From positions 1 through 8,681 of the forward strand of contig DATJMR010000035.1 in assembly GCA_035508595.1 (NCBI GenBank): a DNA stretch of 8,681 nucleotides, read 5' to 3'. The notes under the pieces were generated by a model, which did no database searches, was not told the origin of the DNA, and saw only the letters and a program-made list of their open reading frames with translations. The position numbers were made by a program, and so were the translations under genes. The DNA comes from Dyella_B sp035508595. GTDB taxonomy: Bacteria; Pseudomonadota; Gammaproteobacteria; Xanthomonadales; Rhodanobacteraceae. Position 1 is the stretch's first letter. Every line of letters begins with the position of its first letter. Below are positions 1 to 6,389 of the stretch, one piece after another.

Positions 1-561
1 CAACTGCACTGCCATTTGGCCCAGACCGCCGATGCCGATCACAAATACATGAGTGTCCGGTGTAAGGACGGGCAACGCAGCCTTGATGGCATGGTATGGC
101 GTGAGCGCGGCATCGCTGAGCGGTGCGGCCTTCGCGGGATCGAGCTTGCCTAGGGGCACCAGCAACCGCGGCGAGGGCACCACCATATATTCCGCCATAC
201 CTCCATCAGAACCCAGACCCCCGCCCATGGTGCCCAATGCGGCATGGTTTTCACAGTAATTTTCGGCTGAAGTCTGACAGGTATGGCAGTGACCGCACCC
301 CCATGGGCCGTACACCGCGACCGGATCGCCCTCTCTAAACCCCTCCACGCCCTGGCCGACACCAGCGATCCACCCCGCGTTTTCATGGCCCAGTGTGAAG
401 GGGCCTTTTAATCCCAGATCTTCGTCCATAATGTGTAAGTCCGAGTGACAAACGCCGGCGCCACCGATCTTTACTAATACCTGTCCAGGGCCTGGGTGGG
501 GCTGTGGGACATCAACGATCTGTGCAGGCTTTCCGACCTCGACGAAACGCACGGCCTTCAT
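1..561 (-). CDS. Zinc-dependent medium-chain alcohol dehydrogenase, N-terminal part (3' end outside window)
   Basis: The first 187 codons are present and the C-terminal half runs off the left edge. The protein should oxidise an alcohol to a ketone or aldehyde with NAD(P)+ in the cytoplasm. Visible motifs are GAGVCHSD with catalytic-zinc Cys38, GHENAG with His59-Glu60, a structural-zinc lobe with Cys89, Cys92, Cys95 and Cys103 (starting GPWGCGHC), and the beginning of the Rossmann fold with GIGGLG at about 176-181. Asp150 in PLSDAALTPYHA sits where the Rhodococcus ruber ADH-A type has its third zinc ligand (from memory of that family), which suggests a broad secondary-alcohol dehydrogenase. 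The ATG at 561 is chosen because AAGGAG lies 7 nt upstream; another ATG at 566 is out of frame and too close to it. It is the last gene visible in the run, 73 bp after the GTP cyclohydrolase gene. The family is clear; the substrate is unknown. Confidence 0.9.
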   Translation of the reverse strand, partial: MKAVRFVEVGKPAQIVDVPQPHPGPGQVLVKIGGAGVCHSDLHIMDEDLGLKGPFTLGHENAGWIAGVGQGVEGFREGDPVAVYGPWGCGHCHTCQTSAENYCENHAALGTMGGGLGSDGGMAEYMVVPSPRLLVPLGKLDPAKAAPLSDAALTPYHAIKAALPVLTPDTHVFVIGIGGLGQMAVQL

Positions 562-568
562 GGCATGG

Positions 569-574
569 CTCCTT
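569..574 (-). promoter_or_regulatory. Ribosome binding site of the alcohol dehydrogenase gene
   Basis: The minus strand reads AAGGAG here, a near-perfect Shine-Dalgarno sequence 7 nt before the ATG at 561. It decides the start, because the ATG at 566 would leave only 2 nt of spacing and is in another frame. Confidence 0.7.
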
Positions 575-599
575 ATGGGTAAGATGTTTAAGTGACGAT

Positions 600-626
600 G
601 TCGACGACGCGATTTGCGTTGTTGAC
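600..626. repeat. Imperfect inverted repeat between ribA and the alcohol dehydrogenase gene
   Basis: Two 11-nt arms (GTCGACGACGC at 600-610 and GCGTTGTTGAC at 616-626) surround a 5-nt loop. On plus-strand RNA all 11 positions can pair, two as G-U. On the minus-strand transcript that is expected here, the same two positions become A-C mismatches, leaving 9 of 11 pairs. It begins 8 nt after the ribA stop codon. No U-run follows on the minus strand, so it is not a canonical terminator. It could be a weak attenuator, an mRNA 3'-end stabiliser or chance. Confidence 0.35.
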
Positions 627-634
627 TGCCGCGA

Positions 635-1336
635 TCAGGCGGGCCGCGTGCAGTTCGCGAACAGCTTCATCGACACGTGCTCGTCTGCGCTCGCGGCGGC
701 GTGATTCGTACTGCTGACTTGTTCAAGACTTAGCAGGTGTCCAAGCTTCTCCTTCTTGGTCCGTAGATAGGGGAGCGAGTGCGAATTCGGCATTGCCTCA
801 CATGGGATGCGTTCGACAATTGCGATACCTGCGTTAGTCAATGCATGCGCTTTACGCGGATTATTCGAGAGCAGCCGCACACGCGTGACGCCCAATTCGT
901 GCAGGATCGCCGACGCCAGGCTGAAATCTCGGTAGTCTGCGGCGAAACCGAGTTCCAGGTTGGCTTCCACGGTATCTAAACCGCCATCTTGTAGGGCATA
1001 GGCGCGCAGCTTTGCCATCAACCCGATGCCACGGCCCTCCTGAAGTTCGTAGATCAGCAGCCCGCACTTTTCAGATGAAATACGTCGCAAAGAGATTTGC
1101 AGTTGGTCGTTGCAGTCGCAACGCAGTGACCCGAAAACCTCACTAGTGAGACATTGTGAGTGAACGCGAAGGAGGGGGACACCGTCGAGCACGTTGCCGA
1201 GTATCAACGCGAGTGCGCCTTCGGTGCGCCCGCCACCACCCAAAGCAATGCGCTCGAACGCGAGCAGCTGAAACTCGCCCCACTGCGTTGGAATGTAAGT
1301 GGAGACAATGCGCTGGACCGAATGGGTCTGTGTCAT
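635..1336 (-). CDS. ribA: GTP cyclohydrolase II, stand-alone RibA
   Basis: It opens the imidazole ring of GTP to give 2,5-diamino-6-ribosylamino-4(3H)-pyrimidinone 5'-phosphate, formate and pyrophosphate, the first step to riboflavin, FMN and FAD. The 233-residue protein has the single GCH II domain without a fused RibB domain. Visible landmarks are the N-terminal PTQWGEF segment, zinc ligands Cys62, Cys73 and Cys75 (HSQCLT, RCDC), QEGRGIG at 99-105, Tyr113 in RAYALQD, DTVEAN, Asp134/Arg136 in AADYRD, LLSNNPRK and YLRTKKEKLGH. All expected catalytic positions are kept. Departures from the E. coli form are HSQ for HSE, RCDCN for RCDCG, LQEGR for RQEGR and a changed segment after ERIP. About 30 residues follow the usual end of the domain. 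Its ribosome binding site is the weakest of the run. It lies 39 bp after ndh and away from other riboflavin genes. The family is secure; the specific role here is inferred. Confidence 0.93.
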   Translation of the reverse strand: MTQTHSVQRIVSTYIPTQWGEFQLLAFERIALGGGGRTEGALALILGNVLDGVPLLRVHSQCLTSEVFGSLRCDCNDQLQISLRRISSEKCGLLIYELQEGRGIGLMAKLRAYALQDGGLDTVEANLELGFAADYRDFSLASAILHELGVTRVRLLSNNPRKAHALTNAGIAIVERIPCEAMPNSHSLPYLRTKKEKLGHLLSLEQVSSTNHAAASADEHVSMKLFANCTRPA

Positions 1337-1346
1337 GGAGATCGCG

Positions 1347-1351
1347 CCCTC
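1347..1351 (-). promoter_or_regulatory. Weak, distant ribosome binding site of ribA
   Basis: The best Shine-Dalgarno candidate before the ribA ATG at 1336 is GAGGG on the minus strand, 10 nt away. Seven of the other genes whose starts are in the window have a clear AGGA- or AAGG-type core 6-8 nt from their start. Lower translation of ribA than of its neighbours is possible. Confidence 0.35.
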
Positions 1352-1375
1352 ATATTCGATCGCTGTCCAAATGTC

Positions 1376-2779
1376 TCAGTGCAGCTTCAGTTGTGGTCCG
1401 TTGCGCCGCGCAGTAGACCGCGCAATGACGCCAAGAAGGGCGCGCACGTTACCGTTGAGCGCGCGTTCGTGCATGATGCGCAGGGCGCGGTACATGATTC
1501 CGGCAAACGCACCTTCAACGAATAGGCTGCCACCGGTCAACGCGCCCATCAGGTTACCGACAGTGCTCCATTTGCCGATCGAAACCAGCGAACCAAAATC
1601 CCGATACTTGTAAGGCTTCAGCGGTTTTTCGCGTAGCCGACGCTCGATCTGGTGCACCATGTGCGCGGCTTCTTGATGCGCCGCCTGAGCTCGCGGTGGC
1701 ACCAAAGCTGATATGCCGGGGCGCGGACACGCGGCACAGTCTCCCATCGCGAAGATCGCTGGGTCTTTTGTCGTCTGCAACGTCGAGGTAACAACCAGCT
1801 GATTAATGCGATTGGTTTCGAGCCCGTCGAGTTGCCGCAGCACTTCGGGGCCTTTGACGCCGGCCGCCCAGACGACTAACTCAGCCGCAATGAAGGAGCC
1901 ATCGTCAAGCTTGATCCCCTGTGCGGTTACTTCTGCCACTTTGGCGCCGGTGTGGATCTCCACGCCGAGCTTCTCAAGCAGTTGATGTGCGGCCCAGGAA
2001 ATTCGCTCTGGCAGTCCGGGAAGTACACGTCCCGCACCCTCGAGCAGCACGATGCGAATGTCGCGCTGTGGCTCGATGCGGTCGAGTCCATACGCAACCA
2101 GCTCACGCGTCGTACGATGCAGTTCGGCAGCCAATTCGGTACCGGTGGCGCCAGCGCCGACGATCGCTATATGAAGCTGACCGGGTCGGACCGGCTCCGT
2201 TTGCGTCTGCGCGCGCGCATAGGCATTGAGCAGACGTCGATTGAAGCGCCGCGCATGCGCCGTGGTCTCCAGAGGAACGGCATGTTTGGCGACTCCAGGT
2301 GTCCTGAAATCGTTTGTTACACTGCCGATTGAGATCACCAGCGTGTCATACCCGATCGCGCGCGCTGGCGTAACCGGTCGGCCGTCTTCATCAAGGGTTT
2401 CCGCTAAATACACCTCGCGCCTGCTGCGGTCGATACCAATCATCTCGCCAATGTGGTAAGCGAATCCGTGCCACCTCGCATGGGCGAGGTAGTTCACCTC
2501 GTACGCATCTGGGTCGATGCTGCCCGCCGCGGCGGCATGCAGCATCGGCTTCCACAAATGCGTGCGGGCACACTCCACCAGGGCGACCGATGCACGGTTT
2601 CGCCGGCCGAGGCGATGACCTATGCGGGTGACAAGCTCCAGACCCGCAGCGCCACCTCCGACCACGACGATACGATGCAATGTCGCCTTACGGATATCGG
2701 TGCGGTGCGGATCGATGTCGACCGGTGCTTCCGCACGTAGGCTGTCTGCATTAGTTTGAGGGCTGACTATCTCCGGCAT
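1376..2779 (-). CDS. ndh: Type II NADH:quinone oxidoreductase (NDH-2)
   Basis: A single-subunit FAD enzyme on the cytoplasmic face of the membrane that passes electrons from NADH to quinone without pumping protons. The 467-residue protein has an N-terminal extension of about 35 residues, then the FAD-binding fold (VVVGGGAAG at about 38-46), LWKPMLHAAAAG near the flavin, a second nucleotide-binding fold (IAIVGAGATGTEL) for NADH, VVWAAGVKG, and FAMGDCAACP, which contacts FAD. VPPRAQAAHQ is the quinone-side motif of the family. The C-terminal 60 or so residues, with aromatic and basic clusters (GIMYRALRIMHERAL), match the membrane-anchoring part of NDH-2. The ATG at 2779 has AGGAG 6 nt upstream. 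It starts only 21 bp after the catalase stop, so the two are very likely co-transcribed. A related sulfide:quinone or other pyridine nucleotide-disulfide oxidoreductase is less likely, given the C-terminal anchor and AQAAHQ. Confidence 0.9.
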   Translation of the reverse strand: MPEIVSPQTNADSLRAEAPVDIDPHRTDIRKATLHRIVVVGGGAAGLELVTRIGHRLGRRNRASVALVECARTHLWKPMLHAAAAGSIDPDAYEVNYLAHARWHGFAYHIGEMIGIDRSRREVYLAETLDEDGRPVTPARAIGYDTLVISIGSVTNDFRTPGVAKHAVPLETTAHARRFNRRLLNAYARAQTQTEPVRPGQLHIAIVGAGATGTELAAELHRTTRELVAYGLDRIEPQRDIRIVLLEGAGRVLPGLPERISWAAHQLLEKLGVEIHTGAKVAEVTAQGIKLDDGSFIAAELVVWAAGVKGPEVLRQLDGLETNRINQLVVTSTLQTTKDPAIFAMGDCAACPRPGISALVPPRAQAAHQEAAHMVHQIERRLREKPLKPYKYRDFGSLVSIGKWSTVGNLMGALTGGSLFVEGAFAGIMYRALRIMHERALNGNVRALLGVIARSTARRNGPQLKLH

Positions 2780-2800
2780 ACATCGCTCCTACTTTATGCT

Positions 2801-4288
2801 TCAGACGGCGATTGTGGAATTCTTGACTTGCGGCTGCTGATTCTTCTCGGCCAACGCCTTTCTCACACCGTTTGCATAGCGTGGGTCAGCTTTGTGAAAG
2901 TGGGCCAGCTGACGTTGGATAATTTCACCGGGCACTTCCGCCATGGCTGCCGCAATGTTCTTAAATAGGCGCCCTTGCTGTTCTTCGGTCATCAACCGGA
3001 ATAGGGCGCCCGGCTGCGAGTAGTCGTCGTTGCCGGCACGATGGTCGTAGCGGTCGGCGTCGCCGGAAATCTTCAGCGGGGGTTCTGCGAAGCGCGCGTC
3101 CTGTTGCGGGCCGTTGAAGCTATTTGGTTCATAGTAGGCGTCCGTCGCCTTCGGTATGTCAAAACACATTGGGCCATCCCGGTTATACGTATTCACAGCG
3201 CATTTCGGTCGGTTCACAGGCAGCATTTCGTAGTGCGTACCGACGCGATAACGGTGCGAGTCGGCGTATGAAAAAATCCGTGCCTGCAAAACCTTGTCCG
3301 GCGACCAACTGATCCCGGGGACCACGTTCGATGGACTGAACGAGGCCTGCTCCACCTCTGCGAAGTAGTCTGTCGGGTTGGTGTTCAGTTCGAGCACGCC
3401 GACTTCGATCAGCGGATAGTCGCCGTGTGGCCAGACCTTGGTGAGATCAAACGGGTTCCAGCGATACGTCTCGGCATCTTGTTCCGGCATGATCTGCACG
3501 TAGAAACGCCACCTTGGAAAATCACCACGTCGAATCGCCTCGAACAAATCGCGCTGCGAGCTCTCGCGATCGTTGGCGATGACCTGGCCGGCCTCTTCGT
3601 TGGTCCAATATTGGTGCCCTTGCATGGTCTTGAAGTGGAACTTCACCCAAAACCGCTCACTGCGCGCGTTGATAAAGCTGTATGTATGACTGCCATAGCC
3701 ATTCATATAGCGATAGCCCCGCGGCAGCCCGCGGTCGGACATCAAGATAGTCACTTGATGCAGGGATTCGGGGGAGAGTGACCAGAAGTCCCACATGGCT
3801 GTATTGCTGCGCAGATTTGTGACGGGGTGACGCTTCTGCGTGTGGATGAAGTCGGGAAACTTGTACGGATCGCGGATAAAAAAGACGGGCGTGTTGTTAC
3901 CCACGAGGTCCCAGTTGCCTTCGTCCGTATAGAACTTGAGGGCAAAGCCGCGCACGTCGCGTTCGGCATCAGCCGCACCACGCTCGCCGGCCACCGTGGA
4001 AAAGCGCAAGAAACATTCTGTCTGCTTGCCGATTTCAGAAAACACGCTGGCTTTGCTGTATTTCCTGATGTCTTGCGTGATCGTCAGGATGCCGTAGGCT
4101 CCTGAGCCCTTGGCATGCACGGTGCGTTCTGGAATGCGCTCGCGGTTCTGGTGCGCGAGCTTCTCGATAAGCTGGTAATCCTGCATCAGCACCGGCCCAC
4201 GGGCACCCGCGCTGAGCGTATTTTGATTGTCAGCGATGGGGTTTCCGCCCGTCGTGGTCAATTGCACCTTCTCAATGATCTTGGTCAT
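2801..4288 (-). CDS. katA: Monofunctional haem catalase, small-subunit (clade 3) type
   Basis: It converts hydrogen peroxide to water and oxygen. At 495 residues it has the small-subunit length without the C-terminal flavodoxin-like domain of large catalases. The catalytic His58 lies in RERIPERTVHAKG and the distal Asn131 in DLVGNNTPVFF. The proximal haem ligand Tyr341 lies in RIFSYADSH. RGFALKFYTDEGNWD and FIRDPYKFPDFIH are also family hallmarks. The N-terminus has no signal peptide, so the enzyme is cytoplasmic. AGGAAAG stands 8 nt before the ATG at 4288. It lies 67 bp downstream of the hydroxyacyl-CoA dehydrogenase gene and 21 bp upstream of ndh. I see no convincing OxyR site or separate promoter in the 67-bp gap, so expression with the catabolic genes is likely. 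The symbol katA follows common usage for this type and is not a proof of orthology. Confidence 0.96.
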   Translation of the reverse strand: MTKIIEKVQLTTTGGNPIADNQNTLSAGARGPVLMQDYQLIEKLAHQNRERIPERTVHAKGSGAYGILTITQDIRKYSKASVFSEIGKQTECFLRFSTVAGERGAADAERDVRGFALKFYTDEGNWDLVGNNTPVFFIRDPYKFPDFIHTQKRHPVTNLRSNTAMWDFWSLSPESLHQVTILMSDRGLPRGYRYMNGYGSHTYSFINARSERFWVKFHFKTMQGHQYWTNEEAGQVIANDRESSQRDLFEAIRRGDFPRWRFYVQIMPEQDAETYRWNPFDLTKVWPHGDYPLIEVGVLELNTNPTDYFAEVEQASFSPSNVVPGISWSPDKVLQARIFSYADSHRYRVGTHYEMLPVNRPKCAVNTYNRDGPMCFDIPKATDAYYEPNSFNGPQQDARFAEPPLKISGDADRYDHRAGNDDYSQPGALFRLMTEEQQGRLFKNIAAAMAEVPGEIIQRQLAHFHKADPRYANGVRKALAEKNQQPQVKNSTIAV

Positions 4289-4355
4289 GGCTGTGTCTTT
4301 CCTGCAAGTTCAAATTTCGCCTCGCTAGGCAAACCGCTGCGCCGGCGTAAGGACC

Positions 4356-5315
4356 CTAGCTCGACTGCCCGGATGCTCCTGCTACTTCGGCTCGAAGCTT
4401 GAGAAGCCCTACTATTACGCGGTTTTCGTCCTTGGCGAGCAGTTCTACCGAGCGCCCGCCGGCCTCACTCATTACGCCGTCTATGACTGTTTGTTTCAGC
4501 TCGGGCGTGATATTCGGAGTGCCCAGTGCTTTCATCATGCCCTCCAGTGGCCCCATTAAATGCTCCATGAAGTGCTTGATCCCGCCCGCACCGCCTCCGA
4601 TGTGCCATTGCAGGCTTTGTCCCATGACACCCCAGCGAACTCCCGGCCCATAGCAAACAGCGGTGTCGGTGTCTTCGACGCTCAGTACACCCTGTTCGAT
4701 CAGGTAAAGCATCTCGCGGTAAAGCGCCGCTTGCAGACGATTAGCCACGTGTCCAGGTAGTTCTTTTCGTAGCAAAATCGTCTTCTTACCGATTGATGTA
4801 TAAAACTTCAGCGCTTGCTGGATGGCGTCGGGTGACGTCTTATTGCCACCGACGACCTCCACCAGTGGAATGATGTGCGGCGGGTTGAACGGATGTCCGA
4901 TGAGTACGCGCTCAGGGTGCTTGCACTGCGACTGAATGACACTTGGTGTAATACCGGACGAACTCGAGGCGATGATCGAATCGGTTGGTGTCGCGTTATC
5001 GATATCTACAAAGAATTTCACCTTGAAATCCGGTCGCTCAGGACCGTTTTCCTGAACAAAGTCGGCATCCGATAATGCCTCCTGCAGGTTTGCTGCGAAT
5101 GTGAGCCTCTCGCGGGATGCATCTTTGGAAAGACCGATGTCGGTCAAGTCCCGCCACGCTTCATCGACGTACTTGCGCAGTGCCACTTCTGCGTTAGGCG
5201 CTGGATCGGTTGCGACAACATCGAACCCGTGTGCTAGATAGTGCGCTGCCCAGCTCGCGCCGATGACTCCGGTACCTACGATAGCTATTTTCTTGATGCG
5301 TTTGTCATAAGACAT
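4356..5315 (-). CDS. 3-Hydroxyacyl-CoA dehydrogenase family protein (L-carnitine dehydrogenase-like)
   Basis: An NAD+-dependent dehydrogenase of a beta-hydroxy acid or its CoA ester, 319 residues, single-domain pair without an enoyl-CoA hydratase fusion. The N-terminal Rossmann fold shows IAIVGTGVIGASWA (Gly14, Gly16, Gly19), with Asp37 at the end of the second strand fitting NAD+ preference. The catalytic elements of the family are present: the SSSSG loop at 117-121, His141 and Glu153 in GHPFNPPHIIPLVE, and Asn192 in GHVANRLQ. The C-terminal helical domain follows (VCYGPGVRWGVMGQ). The VCYGPGVRW region and overall length also resemble L-carnitine dehydrogenase and lambda-crystallin relatives, so the substrate may be a free hydroxy acid rather than a CoA thioester. 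AAGGAGA lies 7 nt before the ATG at 5315. It sits 48 bp after the propeller gene and 67 bp before catalase. Acting after the enoyl-CoA hydratase of this run is the simplest role. Confidence 0.88.
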   Translation of the reverse strand: MSYDKRIKKIAIVGTGVIGASWAAHYLAHGFDVVATDPAPNAEVALRKYVDEAWRDLTDIGLSKDASRERLTFAANLQEALSDADFVQENGPERPDFKVKFFVDIDNATPTDSIIASSSSGITPSVIQSQCKHPERVLIGHPFNPPHIIPLVEVVGGNKTSPDAIQQALKFYTSIGKKTILLRKELPGHVANRLQAALYREMLYLIEQGVLSVEDTDTAVCYGPGVRWGVMGQSLQWHIGGGAGGIKHFMEHLMGPLEGMMKALGTPNITPELKQTVIDGVMSEAGGRSVELLAKDENRVIVGLLKLRAEVAGASGQSS

Positions 5316-5322
5316 GTTTGTC

Positions 5323-5334
5323 TCTCCTTGGAGA
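5323..5334 (-). promoter_or_regulatory. Ribosome binding site inside a small palindrome, upstream of the hydroxyacyl-CoA dehydrogenase gene
   Basis: The minus strand reads TCTCCAAGGAGA. The strong Shine-Dalgarno AAGGAGA is the right half of an inverted repeat with arms TCTCC and GGAGA. In RNA only about four pairs with a four-base loop could form, so masking of the site would be slight. It is placed 7 nt before the ATG at 5315 and supports that start. Confidence 0.5.
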
Positions 5335-5363
5335 TCTGCGTTCGGGCAATCATTGACCGTAAC

Positions 5364-6305
5364 CTAGTGAGCCGGCACTTCGGCATAGGCAATGCCAGCG
5401 AGGTTTCCTTGTGCAGCGAGTAGCACTTTTTTCTCTGTTCCATCGAGTTTCGCGGTGTAAACGCTGCCCGCAAGGTCAGTGAGAAACAATCGGCCTCCTT
5501 TGAAATCAAGGGCGATGCCGATTCCTTCCATCAAATGGTTGAGCAGAATCTGCGGCTCCGGATGTTTGCTGAAGTCAGCATCCATCGATGCACGGTTCAC
5601 GGTATTGCCGCGCGGCGGATCGCCGCGATCCGTCCAGTAGATCAGACGATTTGCAAGATCGAGCTCTATATCAATCGGCTCGGGAAGGCCGTCGAACAGC
5701 ACTTCGATATCGCTGCGCTTCACTGGCGATTCCCCCGGGGGAATTTCGGTATTCGCGCGGAAGATTCGTCCCTGGCCGGCATCGTCCGGTCCCTTTTGCG
5801 TCCAATACATTTGGCCCCGGGCGGGGTCGACCGAAATGCCAACGCACCATTTCGTCGCATCGGGGCCCGGGCGGGAATCTCCGTCACTACTGTCAACCAA
5901 GGTTTCGACAGACGATCCATCGAGATTCGCGCGCATGACGCGCATACCTTCGCGATCACACCAGTACAACTTGTCATTTTGCTTATCGAGATGGAGCTGT
6001 TTCGGTGTGAAAGTGGCGCCAGAAGCTACTATCGTTTTGCGATTTGAGCCGTTCAAGTCGGCACGCTCGATCGAGCCATCGTTCTTCTTTGGGTCACCCA
6101 TATTTGTCCAATAGACATGCCCCGTCCGGACGTCGATTCCTACGCCATCAGGCCAGTGGCAGTCGCTAGCTATGATCTTTTTGTCCGAGCCATCGGGATT
6201 AAGCGACAGAACGCGACCTCCGCCCAAGTCCAAGAGAAAGAGTCGCGCTATCGTGTGCTTGTCGCTTGCTGCGCGCTTGGAACCTGCTTTCTGTGTGGTA
6301 CTCAT
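5364..6305 (-). CDS. Six-bladed YWTD (LY-repeat) beta-propeller protein of unknown function
   Basis: From the ATG at 6305 the protein has 313 residues. It carries six evenly spaced repeats, each ending in a motif like the YWTD box of LDL-receptor propellers: RLFLLD (about 21), HVYWTN (63), KLYWCD (112), QMYWTQ (165), LIYWTD (221) and RLFLTD (272). Between them come typical blade elements such as IERADLNGSNRKTI, MRANLDGSS and GIGIALDFKGG. Six blades make a complete closed propeller. No signal peptide or membrane segment is seen; the N-terminus is polar and basic (KAGSKRAASDKH), so it is probably cytoplasmic. YWTD propellers are best known in extracellular eukaryotic receptors; some bacterial propellers of similar shape are lactonases or binding proteins. 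It lies 84 bp after the CoA-transferase gene and 48 bp before the dehydrogenase gene, so a role tied to the pathway is likely, but the activity is unknown. Confidence 0.85.
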   Translation of the reverse strand: MSTTQKAGSKRAASDKHTIARLFLLDLGGGRVLSLNPDGSDKKIIASDCHWPDGVGIDVRTGHVYWTNMGDPKKNDGSIERADLNGSNRKTIVASGATFTPKQLHLDKQNDKLYWCDREGMRVMRANLDGSSVETLVDSSDGDSRPGPDATKWCVGISVDPARGQMYWTQKGPDDAGQGRIFRANTEIPPGESPVKRSDIEVLFDGLPEPIDIELDLANRLIYWTDRGDPPRGNTVNRASMDADFSKHPEPQILLNHLMEGIGIALDFKGGRLFLTDLAGSVYTAKLDGTEKKVLLAAQGNLAGIAYAEVPAH

Positions 6306-6311
6306 GGATTT

Positions 6312-6319
6312 CACCTTCT
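6312..6319 (-). promoter_or_regulatory. Ribosome binding site that fixes the start of the propeller gene
   Basis: The minus strand reads AGAAGGTG, a good Shine-Dalgarno sequence 6 nt before the ATG at 6305. An in-frame GTG at 6314 would add three residues, but that GTG is itself the end of this site and has no site of its own in front. The ATG is therefore preferred. Confidence 0.6.
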
Positions 6320-6389
6320 GTACGAGGTCATGTTTGTTTGAACTATGCGTTTCAAATGTTCGAGTTTATGTGGGATCCTGCAGGGCCGG

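Noticed and set aside
1952..2332. A 126-codon plus-strand frame opposite ndh
   Set aside because: It is fully inside ndh, which has all expected motifs on the minus strand; no independent support.
2801..4288. Catalase as a bifunctional catalase-peroxidase (KatG) or large-subunit catalase (KatE)
   Set aside because: The VHAKG and RIFSYADSH motifs are those of monofunctional catalases and the 495-residue length lacks the extra C-terminal domain of the large type.
4289..4355. Possible OxyR- or peroxide-responsive promoter before catalase
   Set aside because: I looked for a -35/-10 pair or spaced ATAG-type OxyR half-sites and found none that was convincing on the minus strand.
4324..4360. Inverted repeat GCTAGG / CCTAGC spanning the hydroxyacyl-CoA dehydrogenase stop and the gap before catalase
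   Set aside because: Only six pairs with a 25-nt loop and no U-run after it; too weak for a terminator, and one arm overlaps the stop codon.
5535..6047. A 170-codon plus-strand frame opposite the propeller gene
   Set aside because: It shows no family features and mirrors a minus-strand gene with six regular repeats, so it is a shadow frame.
6312..6314. GTG as start codon for the propeller gene
   Set aside because: It overlaps the Shine-Dalgarno sequence that serves the ATG at 6305, and has no site of its own at proper spacing.
6337..6356. Inverted repeat TTTGAA / TTCAAA with an 8-nt spacer upstream of the propeller gene
   Set aside because: Six A+T-rich pairs are expected by chance in an 84-bp gap. 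It could be an operator half-site pair, but nothing else supports it.
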